DNA of 64,000 nucleotides from Sphingomonas sp. (GCF_019635515.1 NZ_JAHBZI010000001.1:124001-188000); one strand, 5' to 3'. Shown: positions 1 to 9,950, numbered from the stretch's first letter. Notes: generated from the letters alone by a model not told the origin. Numbers and translations: made by a program.

Positions 1-588
1 CTCGGCGGTGAATTTGCCGACCGGCACGCGCGCCGGAATTTGCACGCGGGCGCGATAGAGCACGCCGTCGGTGATCTCGACCGCCTTGGGTGCCTCGTAA
101 TAGAGCCCGGCCCGGGTGCGCAGATCGACCAGGCCCTTGTCGAAACGGTCCTGCACCGCCGGCGCCGCGCCCGATGCGGGGGAGAGTTGAAGGCTGTCGA
201 CGCCGAGTTCGTAGATCGCCCGGGTGCGCTCATCGACAAGGGTACGGATCGGTTTGGACGAGGCGACCGCGAAGAAACTCGGCGCCGAGCGGTAGCGCAT
301 CCGCTCGGCATTGACCCAGATGCCCGCGACCTTCTCCTTCTCGCGGACCTGCACCGCCTGGGTCGGGCCCTTGACGACTACGACGATGTCGGCCGGTTTC
401 TCGCCATCGGCGGGCGCGCGGCCGCCGGGATAGAGGATCGCGCCGAACAGCAGCAGCTCGGCGCCGGTAAAGGAATATGCGATCTCGATATCGCGCTGCG
501 AGACGTCGGGCACCAGCACCGGCTTGGGGCCCGTCTGACTTTGGCCCATCAGCAGCGGCGCGAGCAAAAGGGCCGCGAGGCGCTTCAC
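1..588 (-). CDS. TIGR02186 family protein (3' end beyond window)
   Basis: Translation from a GTG at 588-586 gives a short hydrophobic signal-like N-terminus (MKRLAALLLAPLLMG) followed by a mostly beta-looking periplasmic protein with the stretch AYSFTGAELLLFGAILYPGG, as in the TIGR02186 family. That family is typically encoded next to TauE/SafE permeases in alphaproteobacteria, and its function is unknown. The GTG overlaps the TGA of the upstream permease gene (585-587), so the two are translationally coupled. The C-terminus, including any membrane anchor, lies beyond position 1. Family assignment is from recalled similarity. Confidence 0.75.
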   Translation of the reverse strand, partial: MKRLAALLLAPLLMGQSQTGPKPVLVPDVSQRDIEIAYSFTGAELLLFGAILYPGGRAPADGEKPADIVVVVKGPTQAVQVREKEKVAGIWVNAERMRYRSAPSFFAVASSKPIRTLVDERTRAIYELGVDSLQLSPASGAAPAVQDRFDKGLVDLRTRAGLYYEAPKAVEITDGVLYRARVQIPARVPVGKFTAE

Positions 589-1499
589 AGCAATTCGACC
601 GTATAGATGTCGTCGGGACGCCAGGCGAGGCCGAGCAGCATCCGCAGCGCCACCGCCAGCACGATGATCGCCAGCGCCAGCCGCATATATTCGGGCTTCA
701 TCTTCTGGGCGAAGCGCGCGCCGATCTGCGCACCAACCACCGACCCGACCAGCAGCAGCGCGGCGAGGACGATATCGACCGCTTTGGTGGTGGTGGCGTG
801 GACCATCGTCGCGGCGGCGGTGACGAACAGGATCTGGAACAGCGAAGTGCCGACCACGACCTGCGTGCCCATGCCGAGCAGATAGAGCATCGCTGGCACG
901 AGGACGAAGCCGCCGCCGACCCCGAGCAGTACGGTCAGGATGCCAGTGAAAAAGCCGAGCAAAAGCGGCGCTAGCGGCGAGATATAGAGACCCGAGCGAT
1001 AGAAGCGCCAGCGCAGCGGCAGCATCGCCACCAGCGGATGATGCCGGCGGCGGCGCGGCCTCGCCGCCGCGCGACCCTGCGTCACGCGGATCGCGCCGAT
1101 CGATTCGTGGAGCATCAGTCCGCCGATCGACCCGAGCATCAGCACATAGAGAATCGCGATCACCGTATCGATCTGCCCGCTCGCCTGCAGGATCGTGAAC
1201 AGCGCCGCGCCGGCCACGCTGCCGATCACGCCGCCGGCGATCAGCACCAGACCCATATGGATATCGACGCCGTCGCGGCGGAGGTGCGCGAACACGCCGG
1301 AAACGCTCGCCCCGGTCACCTGGCTCGCGGCCGAGGCGGCGGCGACGGTGGGTGGAATGCCGTAGAAGATCAGCAGCGGCGTGGTCAGGAACCCGCCGCC
1401 GACGCCGAACATCCCCGAGAGGAACCCGACGCCCAGCCCCAGCGCGGCGATGACCAGCGCGTTGACCGAGAGATTGGCGATCGGAAGGTAGAGGTCCAT
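585..1499 (-). CDS. TauE/SafE-family sulfite exporter-like permease
   Basis: This is a polytopic inner-membrane protein of about 304 residues. Two Gly-rich repeats, GVGFLSGMFGVGGGFLTTPL near the N-terminus and GILTVLLGVGGGFVLVPA in the second half, are the hallmark of the duplicated TauE/SafE (DUF81) fold. The start is placed at ATG 1499 (MDLYLPIANLS); the frame stays open upstream but lacks membrane-like sequence. The family exports or transports sulfite, sulfoacetate and related organosulfur anions, but the substrate here is unknown. The 4-bp stop/start overlap with the TIGR02186 gene suggests the two act together at the membrane. Confidence 0.85.
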   Translation of the reverse strand: MDLYLPIANLSVNALVIAALGLGVGFLSGMFGVGGGFLTTPLLIFYGIPPTVAAASAASQVTGASVSGVFAHLRRDGVDIHMGLVLIAGGVIGSVAGAALFTILQASGQIDTVIAILYVLMLGSIGGLMLHESIGAIRVTQGRAAARPRRRRHHPLVAMLPLRWRFYRSGLYISPLAPLLLGFFTGILTVLLGVGGGFVLVPAMLYLLGMGTQVVVGTSLFQILFVTAAATMVHATTTKAVDIVLAALLLVGSVVGAQIGARFAQKMKPEYMRLALAIIVLAVALRMLLGLAWRPDDIYTVELL

Positions 1500-1548
1500 T
1501 GGCTGAGCGCGATACCGCGTCGCGCCCGGCGGTGCAAAAGGCTTGGCG

Positions 1549-2532
1549 CTAGAAGTCGCCGCCAATCGTCAGCGCCAGTCCCGAACCTGGCCGCGCGCGG
1601 CCGGCGATGCGCTGGCGCCAGTCGAGCGAGAGGCGCGCCTTGCCCAGCGACAGCGTCGCCGACGGACCAATATCGAGCCGCTGCGCGTCACGTTGCGCGC
1701 CGCCCCATACGCCGGCACCGAGCGAGATGCGCGTCAGGACCGGGTGGGTGATGCGGATCGCACCGTCGGCATAGGGGTCGATCCGCCCGCGCAATATCCC
1801 GCCGGCCTGGCCATAGCCTTCGAGGCGGAGGGCCCTGGTCTCGCGGTACAGCCCGGCGACGATTCCGGCGCCGGTGCCGCCCACCGCACCATCCACGCCG
1901 GTGCGCTGCTCGATTGCGATCCGGACCGGCGCCTTCCACGGTTGCCATTCGATTCCGATCGCGGCTTCGCCGCCCCTGCCGGCGAGCGGCGCGCTGCCGC
2001 GCGCGAACAGCGCTATGCGCTGTCGTGGCGCCAGCAGATACGCGATTCGCAAACCGGCTTGACCGCCACCCAATTGCCCGCCCGGCGCTGTGCCGGTACC
2101 CTGACCACCGCGTGCGACGAGCCATCCACTTGCGGACCAGCGCTCTGGCGGAGAAGCGGTATGCGGTGGCTGTGACAGCACGACTTGTGGCGGCTCGAAA
2201 CGGTCGGGTGCCTGGGCGCTCGGTAGCGACGGTATCGTCAGGGTTTGCACCGTAAATATCGGCTGGACAGCGAGGGTCGGTAAAATGGGCCTGGTTTCGA
2301 TACGGCGTGGCAGGCTCCTGCCAAGGTGATGCGCGGGTAGACGCAGCGCAAAAGGGGTTTCGGCTGCCGGAGTAGTCGGTGGCTTGGCAACTGGTCTGCG
2401 GGCAAGCGGGACCAGCGCCTCGATCGCATCAGGCAGGGAGCCGGTCTGCGGCCACAACCATGCCACACGCGCGCCTACCCAAATGATGCAAACCAGCCCG
2501 ACGAAGCGAATCGGTCGGCCGCGTGCGGTCAC
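1549..2532 (-). CDS. Putative outer-membrane beta-barrel protein (NfrA C-terminal-like)
   Basis: The protein has 327 residues from a GTG start at 2532 that overlaps the TGA of the glycosyltransferase gene. An N-terminal hydrophobic stretch (FVGLVCIIWVGARVAWLW) is followed by a Pro/Thr-rich linker to about residue 130. The C-terminal ~190 residues show alternating aromatic/Gly beta-strand patterning and end in LALTIGGDF with a terminal Phe, as in outer-membrane barrels. Pairing with an NfrB-like glycosyltransferase suggests the C-terminal domain of the N4 phage receptor NfrA. That link is inferred from position and composition, not from a recognised motif. Confidence 0.6.
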   Translation of the reverse strand: MTARGRPIRFVGLVCIIWVGARVAWLWPQTGSLPDAIEALVPLARRPVAKPPTTPAAETPFALRLPAHHLGRSLPRRIETRPILPTLAVQPIFTVQTLTIPSLPSAQAPDRFEPPQVVLSQPPHTASPPERWSASGWLVARGGQGTGTAPGGQLGGGQAGLRIAYLLAPRQRIALFARGSAPLAGRGGEAAIGIEWQPWKAPVRIAIEQRTGVDGAVGGTGAGIVAGLYRETRALRLEGYGQAGGILRGRIDPYADGAIRITHPVLTRISLGAGVWGGAQRDAQRLDIGPSATLSLGKARLSLDWRQRIAGRARPGSGLALTIGGDF

Positions 2533-3920
2533 GCGGTTACGCGCTCAGGATGGTCCGGGAACTGATGATCGGTCTTGTCCCAGCGCGGCGTCGCGCCGGC
2601 CAGCATCGTCACATACGCCAGCAACGCTCGCCGCGCCGCGAGCAAGGCGATGATATTGCCAATAAAGACGCGCGGCACCGACCACATCGCCTCGCGCCAG
2701 CCATAGCCGCGCCAGACGAACAGTGCGCGGACGAGCAAACGCCAGCCGAGCAAGGCGATATTGACCCACAATAATGCCTGCATCAGCGGGGGCAATGCGG
2801 GCGGGGGACTGCTCGCAAAGATATGCGCGCCGACCGAGGTGCCCCAGATCACCAGCGCGCCATAGGCGATCGCCAGCACCGGCATCGCCAGCGTCGCGCG
2901 GCGGTCGCGCATCCGCATCCAGTGATCGCCGATATCACCGGCATGGCCCCAGCCGATACGGTCCCATCCGGCCAGCGCGATGCCATTCAACCAGCGCGCC
3001 TTTTGCCGCACTGCTCCGCCCAGCGTGTCGGGGAAATAGGCGCGCACCGCGACCGGACGTCCGCCCGGCCGCTCGGCGACGCGGGCGAGCGCGGTTTCGC
3101 CGCCCATCGCCGCCACCGTCAGCCCCAGTTCGTAATCCTCGGTCAGGCTGGTCGCATCGAAGGGCACGCCGCCGCGCGCATCGGCGATCCGCTCGAGCAT
3201 CTCGCGGCGCACCGCGCAGCCGACCCCGGCGAGCGGCATTCCCGCGCCCAATGCCTGACGGACGACCAGCGACTTGGCATGCGCTTCGGCGAATTCGTCG
3301 CAATAATGCCCGGCGACGAAGCGCGAGCGCGGATGCGGGAGCGGCAGCACCGGCAGCTGGACCGCGGCGTAGCGCCGCAGCCATTGCGCGTAGACGCGTA
3401 GTTCCAGCGGGTGGACGACATCCTCGGCATCGTGGAGCACGACCGCCGAGACCGGCGCGCGCTCGGCAATTTCGTCGCGGAGCATCGCTCGCCACAGCGC
3501 ATTGAGGCAATCGGCCTTGGTGGTCGGCCCTGCCTCCGCGCCGATCACCAGCCGGACGCGATGATCGTCGCGAGCGACCACCGCGACGGCTTCGATCGTG
3601 GCGCGATCGTTGGGATAGGTGCCGACATAGAGAAGATAGTCGCCATGATCGAAGCGGGCGAGCGCGGTGTGTAGCATCGCGCCGATCACCGCTGATTCGT
3701 CCCATGCGGGAATGAACACCGCGATCCGGCCCGGTGGCGGCGCGTCCTCCGGCGAGGGCGTGCCGCGCGGCGGGCGCAGCCGCGCCTTGAGCCGCCGCGC
3801 GGCGTAGATCACATCGATCGCGAGATCGTCGAGCCCGCCGACCAGGAACCACACCGCCGCGAACAGTGTCGCCTCGCGCGCGGCGGCATCGATCGCCGCG
3901 ATCCAGATTCCCCCATCCAC
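2529..3920 (-). CDS. Membrane glycosyltransferase family 2, NfrB-like
   Basis: The protein has 463 residues from a GTG start at 3920 with a good upstream GGGGAGG. The N-terminal membrane segment (LFAAVWFLVGGLDDLAIDVI) precedes a GT-A domain with FIPAWDES, an acidic HDAEDVVHP motif, LTEDYELGL and QKARWLNG, the D...D...QxxRW order of processive GT2 enzymes. Two or three C-terminal membrane helices follow. The closest family known to me is NfrB, the bacteriophage N4 adsorption protein B, an inner-membrane glycosyltransferase making a surface exopolysaccharide. The short length suggests the MshEN cyclic-di-GMP domain found in E. coli NfrB is absent. Confidence 0.8.
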   Translation of the reverse strand: MDGGIWIAAIDAAAREATLFAAVWFLVGGLDDLAIDVIYAARRLKARLRPPRGTPSPEDAPPPGRIAVFIPAWDESAVIGAMLHTALARFDHGDYLLYVGTYPNDRATIEAVAVVARDDHRVRLVIGAEAGPTTKADCLNALWRAMLRDEIAERAPVSAVVLHDAEDVVHPLELRVYAQWLRRYAAVQLPVLPLPHPRSRFVAGHYCDEFAEAHAKSLVVRQALGAGMPLAGVGCAVRREMLERIADARGGVPFDATSLTEDYELGLTVAAMGGETALARVAERPGGRPVAVRAYFPDTLGGAVRQKARWLNGIALAGWDRIGWGHAGDIGDHWMRMRDRRATLAMPVLAIAYGALVIWGTSVGAHIFASSPPPALPPLMQALLWVNIALLGWRLLVRALFVWRGYGWREAMWSVPRVFIGNIIALLAARRALLAYVTMLAGATPRWDKTDHQFPDHPERVTA

Positions 3921-4017
3921 CGGCTATCCTCCCCAAAACGGAGGGAAAACCATCCGAAACGGAGTCGCAATCGGGGATGGGTCCGAAACGGATCAGCCGG
4001 CAAAGGTTAATTCGCAG

Positions 4018-4046
4018 TTGGACTAGTTGTCCGCGCACGATAGGGT
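4018..4046 (+). promoter_or_regulatory. Putative promoter of the alpha-2-macroglobulin/pbpC operon
   Basis: TTGGAC and TAGGGT are separated by 17 bp. This places a start point about 20 bp before the ATG at 4075, which also has GGGGAAG as ribosome-binding site. The region 3921-4017, between the divergent glycosyltransferase and this gene, shows no gene. Confidence 0.45.
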
Positions 4047-4074
4047 GCTTCCCGCTGCCACAGGGGAAGTTGCC

Positions 4075-7000
4075 ATGAAGCTCGTTGCTCGGCTCGGGAT
4101 ATTGGCGCTTGTCGCCGCACCGTTTGGAGCGATCGCCGCCTTTGGCGACAGCAGCCCGCAAGTCGAAATGGCGACACCCGGCGTGGGCAATGGCGCGATC
4201 GAGCGCTTCACCGCTCGCTTCAACACGGCGATGGTGCCGCTCGGCGATCCGCGCGCGGCTTCGCCCTTCACGGTTGAATGTCCGATCGGCGGCGAGGGCC
4301 GCTGGGTCGATCAGCAGACCTTCGTCTACGAGTTCGCCAGCCCGCTCCCCGGCGGCATCACCTGCAAGTTCAAGAACCGCGACAAGCTCAAGAGCCTGTC
4401 GGGCTATGCCGTGGTCGGCCAGTCGGAATTCACGGTCGATAGCGGCGGGCCGATCGCCCGCGAAGTGCTGCCGAGCCGCTATGGCAGCGAGATCGAGGAA
4501 GACCAGGTCTTCCTCGTCTCGGCCAATCTCGCTCCCGATCCGGCGTCGGTCGCGGCCAACGCCTATTGCGCGGTGGACGGCGTCGGCGAGAAAATTCCGG
4601 TCGATGTGCTGCCGGCGGATACCGCGCCGAAATTGCTCGCCGATCTCGGCACCGATCGCTGGGAAGTGCAGAGCTTCCTGAACGATTCGGGCTTGCCGCA
4701 GGCGCTGCCCGCCGCCGCCGAGGATCGCGCCAGGGCGCTCGCCAGCGTCGTCGCGCTCAAGTGCCGCCGTCCGCTGCCGCCTGGTCGCGATGTCGCGGTC
4801 GTCTGGGGCAAGGACATCAAGAGCGCGTCGGGCCGCGCCGCCGGCGCCGATCAGCGTTTCGACTTCACTGTGCGCAAGCCGTTCGCGGCGCGCTTCGAAT
4901 GCTCGCGGGTCAATCCGCAGGCGGGCTGCAACCCGGTCAAGGATGCCTGGGTGCGCTTCTCCGCGCCGATCGCCAAGGCGCAGGCCGAAGCGGTGCGGAT
5001 CACCCTGCCCGACGGCAAGCAGCTGACCCCGATCTTCAACGACGATGACAAGAACAAGGCGTTTGTCGGCGACCTCAAGTTCAAGGCGCCGTTGCCGGCC
5101 GCGCTCACCGCCAAGCTGAGTCTGCCGGGTGATGTGGTGGATGAGAGCGGACGCAAGCTTTCCAACGCAGAACGCTTCCCGCTCGACGTGAAGTTCGATG
5201 CACCACCGCCGCTGGTGAAATTCGCCGCCGACTTCGGCATCATCGAAGCGAAGGCGGGCGTGCCGACGCTGCCGGTCACGGTGCGCAACGTCGAGGCCGA
5301 GCTGGGCGGCAGCCGCATGGATGTCGGCGGACAGAGCCTCAAGGTCGAGGGCGGTGACGGCGAGATCGCCAAATGGCTGCGCGCGCTCGACGATGCCGCC
5401 GAGGATAAATCCGACGAGGTCAAGCAGGGCAAGGAAACGGTCACCATCAATCAGACCGGCGCCAAGCCGTTGCTGACGCCGGCCACCGGCAAGCCGTTCA
5501 AGCTCGGCCTGCCGGGCAAGGGCAAGGAATTCGAAGTCGTCGGGATTCCGCTGGAGAAGCCCGGATTCTATATCGTCGAGCTGGCATCGCCGATGCTGGG
5601 ACAGGCGCTGCTCGGTCGCAACGCGCCGCGCTATGTCGCGGCCGGCGCGCTCGTCACCAATATGAGCGTGCATTTCAAATGGGGCCGCGAGCAGTCGCTG
5701 GTCTGGGTGACCGCGCTCGATACCGGCGCGGGGGTCAGCGCCGATGTGCAGGTGACCGACAGCTGCACGGGGCAGGTGCTCGCCAAGGGAAAGAGCGATG
5801 CCTCGGGACGCTTGACCGTCCCCGCCGGGCTGCCCGAGCCGGAGACCTATGCGAGTTGCGAGAACGGTAACAATTCCCCGCTGATGATCTCGGCGCGCAG
5901 CGGCGACGATTTCAGCTTCACCCTCACCGAATGGGGTCAGGGGATCCGCCCGTACGACTTCGATTTGAATTATGGCTACAGCGCCGCCGAGGACGTGTTC
6001 CACACCGTCTTCGATCGCGCCCTCGTCCGGCAGGGCGAAACGATCCACATGAAGCATATCGTCCGCAAGCCGATCGCCGCCGGCTTCGGCATGTCGCCGG
6101 CCTTCACCGGCAAACTGCGCCTGTCGCACCGCGGATCGGACACCAATTACGATCTGCCGCTGACCATCGACGCCAATGGCGTCGGCGAGACCGAATGGAC
6201 CGCGCCGGCGGGCGCCAAGATGGGCGATTACGATGTCCAGGTGCTCGTCAAGCAGGGCGGCGAGGACAAGACGATCTGGACGCAGCAATCGTTCAAGGTC
6301 GATGAATACAAGCTGCCGACGATGCGCGCGACGGTGAACGGGCCGAAAGAGGCCGCGGTACGGCCGGCCTCGCTGCCGCTGGACCTTTTCGTCGGCTATC
6401 TCTCGGGCGGCGGCGCGGCCAATCTGCCGGTCGAGCTGCGCGTCGGCTATTACAATAGCAGCGACACGCCCGACGGTTATGAAGGCTATAGCTTTGGCGG
6501 CCGGGCGATGACCGAAGGCACCAAGCCGATGGACGGCGAGGGCGAGGACGAAACCGTCCAGTTGCCGCCGACCCAGACGCTGCCGGTCAGCTTGGGCGGC
6601 GACGGCACGGCGCGGACCACGGTGGAGGTACCGCAGACCTTCGAGCAGCGCACCTCGATGGCGATCGAGATGGATTATCAGGACGCCAACGGCCAGATCC
6701 TGACCGCGTCGCGGCGCATCCCGATCTATACGTCCGCAGTCCAGCTTGGCATCAAGACCGATGGCTGGCTGATGAAGCAGGACGATCTGCGCCTGCGCTT
6801 CGTCGCGCTCGATACCTCGGGCAAGCCGCTCGCCAACCAGTCGGTCTCGGTCGAGCTCTACAGCCGCGAGATATTGACCGCACGGCGGCGGCTGATCGGC
6901 GGCTTCTACGCCTATGACAACCAGATGAAGACGACGCGGCTGAGCAGCACCTGCTCGGCGACCACCGACGCGCAGGGGCTGGCCCAGTGCGCGCTCGATC

Positions 7001-9828
7001 CGGGCGTATCGGGCGAAGTCTATGCGGTGGCGACCACGAAGGATGCCAACGGCAATGTCGCGCGTGCCACCCAGTCGGTGTGGCTGGTCGGCGACGACGA
7101 CTGGTGGTTTGGCGGCGACAATGGCGACCGCATGGACGTCATTCCCGAAAAGACCTCGTACAAGGCCGGCGAGACCGCGAAATTCCAGGTCCGGATGCCG
7201 TTCCGCGACGCGACCGCGCTGGTGACCGTCGAGCGCGAAGGCGTGCTTTCGAGCTTCGTCGTCGGGCTGACGGGCAAGGATCCGGTGATCGAAGTGCCGA
7301 TGCCGGCCGCCTACGCCCCCGATGTGTTCGTATCGGTGATGGCGGTGCGCGGGCGCGTCTCGGGCTGGAGCCAGTGGACCGCCGACCTCGCCAAGAACTG
7401 GGGCATGCCGTTCTCGAAGGACGGGCCGAGCGAGACGGCGACGGTCGATCTCGCCAAGCCCGCCTATCGCCTCGGCATCGCCAAGGTGAAGGTCGGCTGG
7501 GAAGGGCATAAGCTCGATGTCGCGGTGAAGGCCGACAAGGCGACCTATGGCGCGCGCAACACCGCGGCGGTCGACGTTACGGTCAAGACCCCTGACGGCA
7601 AGCCGGCGGCGACTGCGGACGTCGCGTTCGCGGCGGTCGATGAGGCGTTGCTCCAGCTCGCGCCGAACGACAGCTGGGATGTGCTGACCGCAATGATGGG
7701 CGATCGCCCGATCTCGGTGCTGACCTCGACCGCGCAGACGCAGGTCGTCGGCAAAAGGCATTACGGCAAGAAGGCGGTCGAGGCCGGCGGCGGCGGTGGC
7801 GGCGATCTCTCCGGGCTCAACCGCGAGAATTTCCAGCCGGTCTTGCTGTGGAAGGGCAAGGTCGCGCTCGATACCAATGGCCATGCCCGCATCGACGTGC
7901 CGCTCAACGATGCGCTGTCGTCGTTCAAGCTGGTCGCGATCGCCACCGATGGCGCGCAACTGTTCGGCACCGGATCCGCCAGCGTCAGAACCTCGCAGGA
8001 TCTGTCGATCTATGCCGGCGTGCCGCAGCTTGTTCGTACCGGCGATACGTTCGGCGGCATGTTCACGCTGCGCAACGGTTCGAGCAAGCCGATGAAGGTG
8101 ACCGCTACGGTCGAGCTCAGCCCCAAGGTGGCGACGGGCAAGGCGCTGACGGTCGAGATTCCGGCGGGCGGCGCCGCGCCGGTGGTGTGGAACCTGACCG
8201 CGCCGGCCTCGGCGGGGCAGGTGACCTGGACGGTCTCGGCGCGCTCCGAAGACGGCAAGGCGACCGACAGGGTGACGACCGTGCAGGAGATCATTCCCGC
8301 GGTTCCGGTCGAGACCTGGGCGGCGAGCCTGGCGCGGATCGACGGCGGGACCAGCTTCTCGATCGCACCGCCGGCGGGCGCGTTGCCCGGCTTCGGGATG
8401 GTCGAGGTCAGCCTCGCCGATACGCTCGCGCCGCCGCTGCAGGGCGTGCGCGACTATATGGCGGCCTATCCCTATAGCTGTCTCGAGCAACGCACGTCGA
8501 AGGCGATCGCGCTGGGCGATACCGGCGCGTGGAACCTGATCGCCGGCGAGATGCCCGCCTATCTCGATAATGACGGACTGCTGCGCTACTTCCCGGGCGA
8601 CTGGCCGGGTTCGGAATCGCTGACCGCCTATATCCTCGCCATCACCTCGGAAGCGGGCCTGCCGCTTCCCGAAGGGCCGCGCGCCAAGATGATCGAGGCG
8701 CTGAAGGGCGTGCTCGACGGGCGGCTTCGCCATGAGGATTATGGCGATGTCCGTCTCCAGCGGCTGGCGGCGTTCAATGCGCTGGCGCGCGCGGGCGCGG
8801 CAACCCCCAACATGGTCGGCCAGGTCGGGATCGGCGTGGCGGAAATGCCGACATCGTCGCTCGCCGATTATGCGGTGGCGCTCGGCAAGGTGTCTGGCCT
8901 TGCCAATGGCCAGCAGCTTCGCCTCGACGCCGAAGCCACGCTGCGCAAGCGCCTGGTCTATGAGGGCACGCGGATCGACATCTCGGACAAGGGCAATATG
9001 CCGTGGTGGCTGATGGCCTCCGACGACGAAGCGGCGATCAAGGCGCTGTTGTCGACGCTCGGCCGCCCCGGCTGGCAGGACGATACCGCCAAGATGATGG
9101 TCGGCCTCGCCATGCGCCAGCAGCGCGGCCATTGGGATACGACGCCGGCCAATGCCTGGGGCACGATCGCCGCGCGCAAGTTCATGGCGGCGTATCCGGC
9201 CGAGGCGATCGCCGGGATCACGACGGCGACGCTCGGCAGCGCGACGGTCAGCCGCAGCTGGCCGCTGCTCGAGCCGCAGCGGCTGTTCACGCTGCCGCTG
9301 CCCGCGCAGACCACCCCGCTGGCGCTGACCCAGTCGGGCGGCGCCGGACCGTGGGCGTTCGTTCGGGTCAAGGCGGCGGTGCCGCTGACCCAGCCGCTGA
9401 TGGCCGGATACAAGGCGACCAGGAAAGTCGAGGCGGTCAAGCAGGCGGTGCCGAACGCGTGGACGCGCGGTGACGTCGTCAAGGTCACGATCAGCGTCGA
9501 AGCCTCGGCCGAGCGCAACTGGGTTGTGATCAACGATCCGGTGCCGACCGGCGCGACGATCGTCGGCAATCTCGGCGGCCAGTCCGAGATGCTCGGCAGC
9601 CAGGGCGGGACCAGCGACGGCGTATCCCCAAGCTATATCGAGCGCGGACGCGAAGCGTGGCGGGCCTATTATGGCTGGGTGCCGCGCGGCAGCTTCACCA
9701 TCTCCTATGTGATGCGGCTCGATGCGGCTGGGACGTTCAGCCTGCCGGCGACGCGGATCGAGGCGATGTACTCGCCCGAGATCCGCGCGCAGATCCCGAA
9801 CCAGCCGATGGTGGTCGCCCAGCGGTGA
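4075..9828 (+). CDS. Bacterial alpha-2-macroglobulin family protein (YfhM type)
   Basis: This giant periplasmic protein of about 1917 residues has signal peptide MKLVARLGILALVAAPFGAIAA. The start at 4075 has a GGGGAAG ribosome-binding site. Repeated macroglobulin (MG) beta domains are followed by an A2M region with the thioester motif CLEQ (Cys1469) in the PYSCLEQRTSKAIALGD context, then an alpha/alpha thioester domain and a receptor-binding-like C-terminus. Such proteins trap and inhibit foreign proteases in the periplasm, and the family is usually paired with PBP1C, as here. No lipobox Cys is seen after the signal, whereas E. coli YfhM is a lipoprotein, so this one looks soluble. The pbpC gene starts 122 bp downstream, across a palindromic repeat. 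Confidence 0.93.
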   Translation: MKLVARLGILALVAAPFGAIAAFGDSSPQVEMATPGVGNGAIERFTARFNTAMVPLGDPRAASPFTVECPIGGEGRWVDQQTFVYEFASPLPGGITCKFKNRDKLKSLSGYAVVGQSEFTVDSGGPIAREVLPSRYGSEIEEDQVFLVSANLAPDPASVAANAYCAVDGVGEKIPVDVLPADTAPKLLADLGTDRWEVQSFLNDSGLPQALPAAAEDRARALASVVALKCRRPLPPGRDVAVVWGKDIKSASGRAAGADQRFDFTVRKPFAARFECSRVNPQAGCNPVKDAWVRFSAPIAKAQAEAVRITLPDGKQLTPIFNDDDKNKAFVGDLKFKAPLPAALTAKLSLPGDVVDESGRKLSNAERFPLDVKFDAPPPLVKFAADFGIIEAKAGVPTLPVTVRNVEAELGGSRMDVGGQSLKVEGGDGEIAKWLRALDDAAEDKSDEVKQGKETVTINQTGAKPLLTPATGKPFKLGLPGKGKEFEVVGIPLEKPGFYIVELASPMLGQALLGRNAPRYVAAGALVTNMSVHFKWGREQSLVWVTALDTGAGVSADVQVTDSCTGQVLAKGKSDASGRLTVPAGLPEPETYASCENGNNSPLMISARSGDDFSFTLTEWGQGIRPYDFDLNYGYSAAEDVFHTVFDRALVRQGETIHMKHIVRKPIAAGFGMSPAFTGKLRLSHRGSDTNYDLPLTIDANGVGETEWTAPAGAKMGDYDVQVLVKQGGEDKTIWTQQSFKVDEYKLPTMRATVNGPKEAAVRPASLPLDLFVGYLSGGGAANLPVELRVGYYNSSDTPDGYEGYSFGGRAMTEGTKPMDGEGEDETVQLPPTQTLPVSLGGDGTARTTVEVPQTFEQRTSMAIEMDYQDANGQILTASRRIPIYTSAVQLGIKTDGWLMKQDDLRLRFVALDTSGKPLANQSVSVELYSREILTARRRLIGGFYAYDNQMKTTRLSSTCSATTDAQGLAQCALDPGVSGEVYAVATTKDANGNVARATQSVWLVGDDDWWFGGDNGDRMDVIPEKTSYKAGETAKFQVRMPFRDATALVTVEREGVLSSFVVGLTGKDPVIEVPMPAAYAPDVFVSVMAVRGRVSGWSQWTADLAKNWGMPFSKDGPSETATVDLAKPAYRLGIAKVKVGWEGHKLDVAVKADKATYGARNTAAVDVTVKTPDGKPAATADVAFAAVDEALLQLAPNDSWDVLTAMMGDRPISVLTSTAQTQVVGKRHYGKKAVEAGGGGGGDLSGLNRENFQPVLLWKGKVALDTNGHARIDVPLNDALSSFKLVAIATDGAQLFGTGSASVRTSQDLSIYAGVPQLVRTGDTFGGMFTLRNGSSKPMKVTATVELSPKVATGKALTVEIPAGGAAPVVWNLTAPASAGQVTWTVSARSEDGKATDRVTTVQEIIPAVPVETWAASLARIDGGTSFSIAPPAGALPGFGMVEVSLADTLAPPLQGVRDYMAAYPYSCLEQRTSKAIALGDTGAWNLIAGEMPAYLDNDGLLRYFPGDWPGSESLTAYILAITSEAGLPLPEGPRAKMIEALKGVLDGRLRHEDYGDVRLQRLAAFNALARAGAATPNMVGQVGIGVAEMPTSSLADYAVALGKVSGLANGQQLRLDAEATLRKRLVYEGTRIDISDKGNMPWWLMASDDEAAIKALLSTLGRPGWQDDTAKMMVGLAMRQQRGHWDTTPANAWGTIAARKFMAAYPAEAIAGITTATLGSATVSRSWPLLEPQRLFTLPLPAQTTPLALTQSGGAGPWAFVRVKAAVPLTQPLMAGYKATRKVEAVKQAVPNAWTRGDVVKVTISVEASAERNWVVINDPVPTGATIVGNLGGQSEMLGSQGGTSDGVSPSYIERGREAWRAYYGWVPRGSFTISYVMRLDAAGTFSLPATRIEAMYSPEIRAQIPNQPMVVAQR

Positions 9829-9840
9829 AGGTTTATTGCC

Positions 9841-9923
9841 GTCATCCCCGCGAAAGCGGGGATCCAGAGCCAAGTAGTGTATCGCCCGTGACCCTGGGTC
9901 CCCGCTTTCGCGGGGACGACGGG
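9841..9923. repeat. Paired REP-like palindromes between the A2M and pbpC genes
   Basis: The left hairpin (CCCCGCGAAAGCGGGG at 9846-9861) and right hairpin (CCCCGCTTTCGCGGGG at 9900-9915) lie in opposite orientation, about 40 bp apart. The outer flanks GTCAT and GACGAC extend the symmetry. The arms can pair with each other into one long stem. This is a REP/BIME-like arrangement within an operon, possibly affecting mRNA stability. Confidence 0.8.
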
Positions 9924-9950
9924 TTGGGGATATGTGCGCCGCGCTGAGCC

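Noticed and set aside
2935..9873. A 2312-residue open frame on the - strand opposite the macroglobulin gene
   Set aside because: Composition is dominated by Arg, His, Asp and Gly with no fold or motif, as expected for the antisense of a GC-rich gene whose third codon positions are G or C. The + strand has a complete A2M protein.
9829..9950. Pair of GC palindromes read as a CRISPR remnant
   Set aside because: Only two arms in opposite orientation with no regular spacers; REP-like structure explains them.
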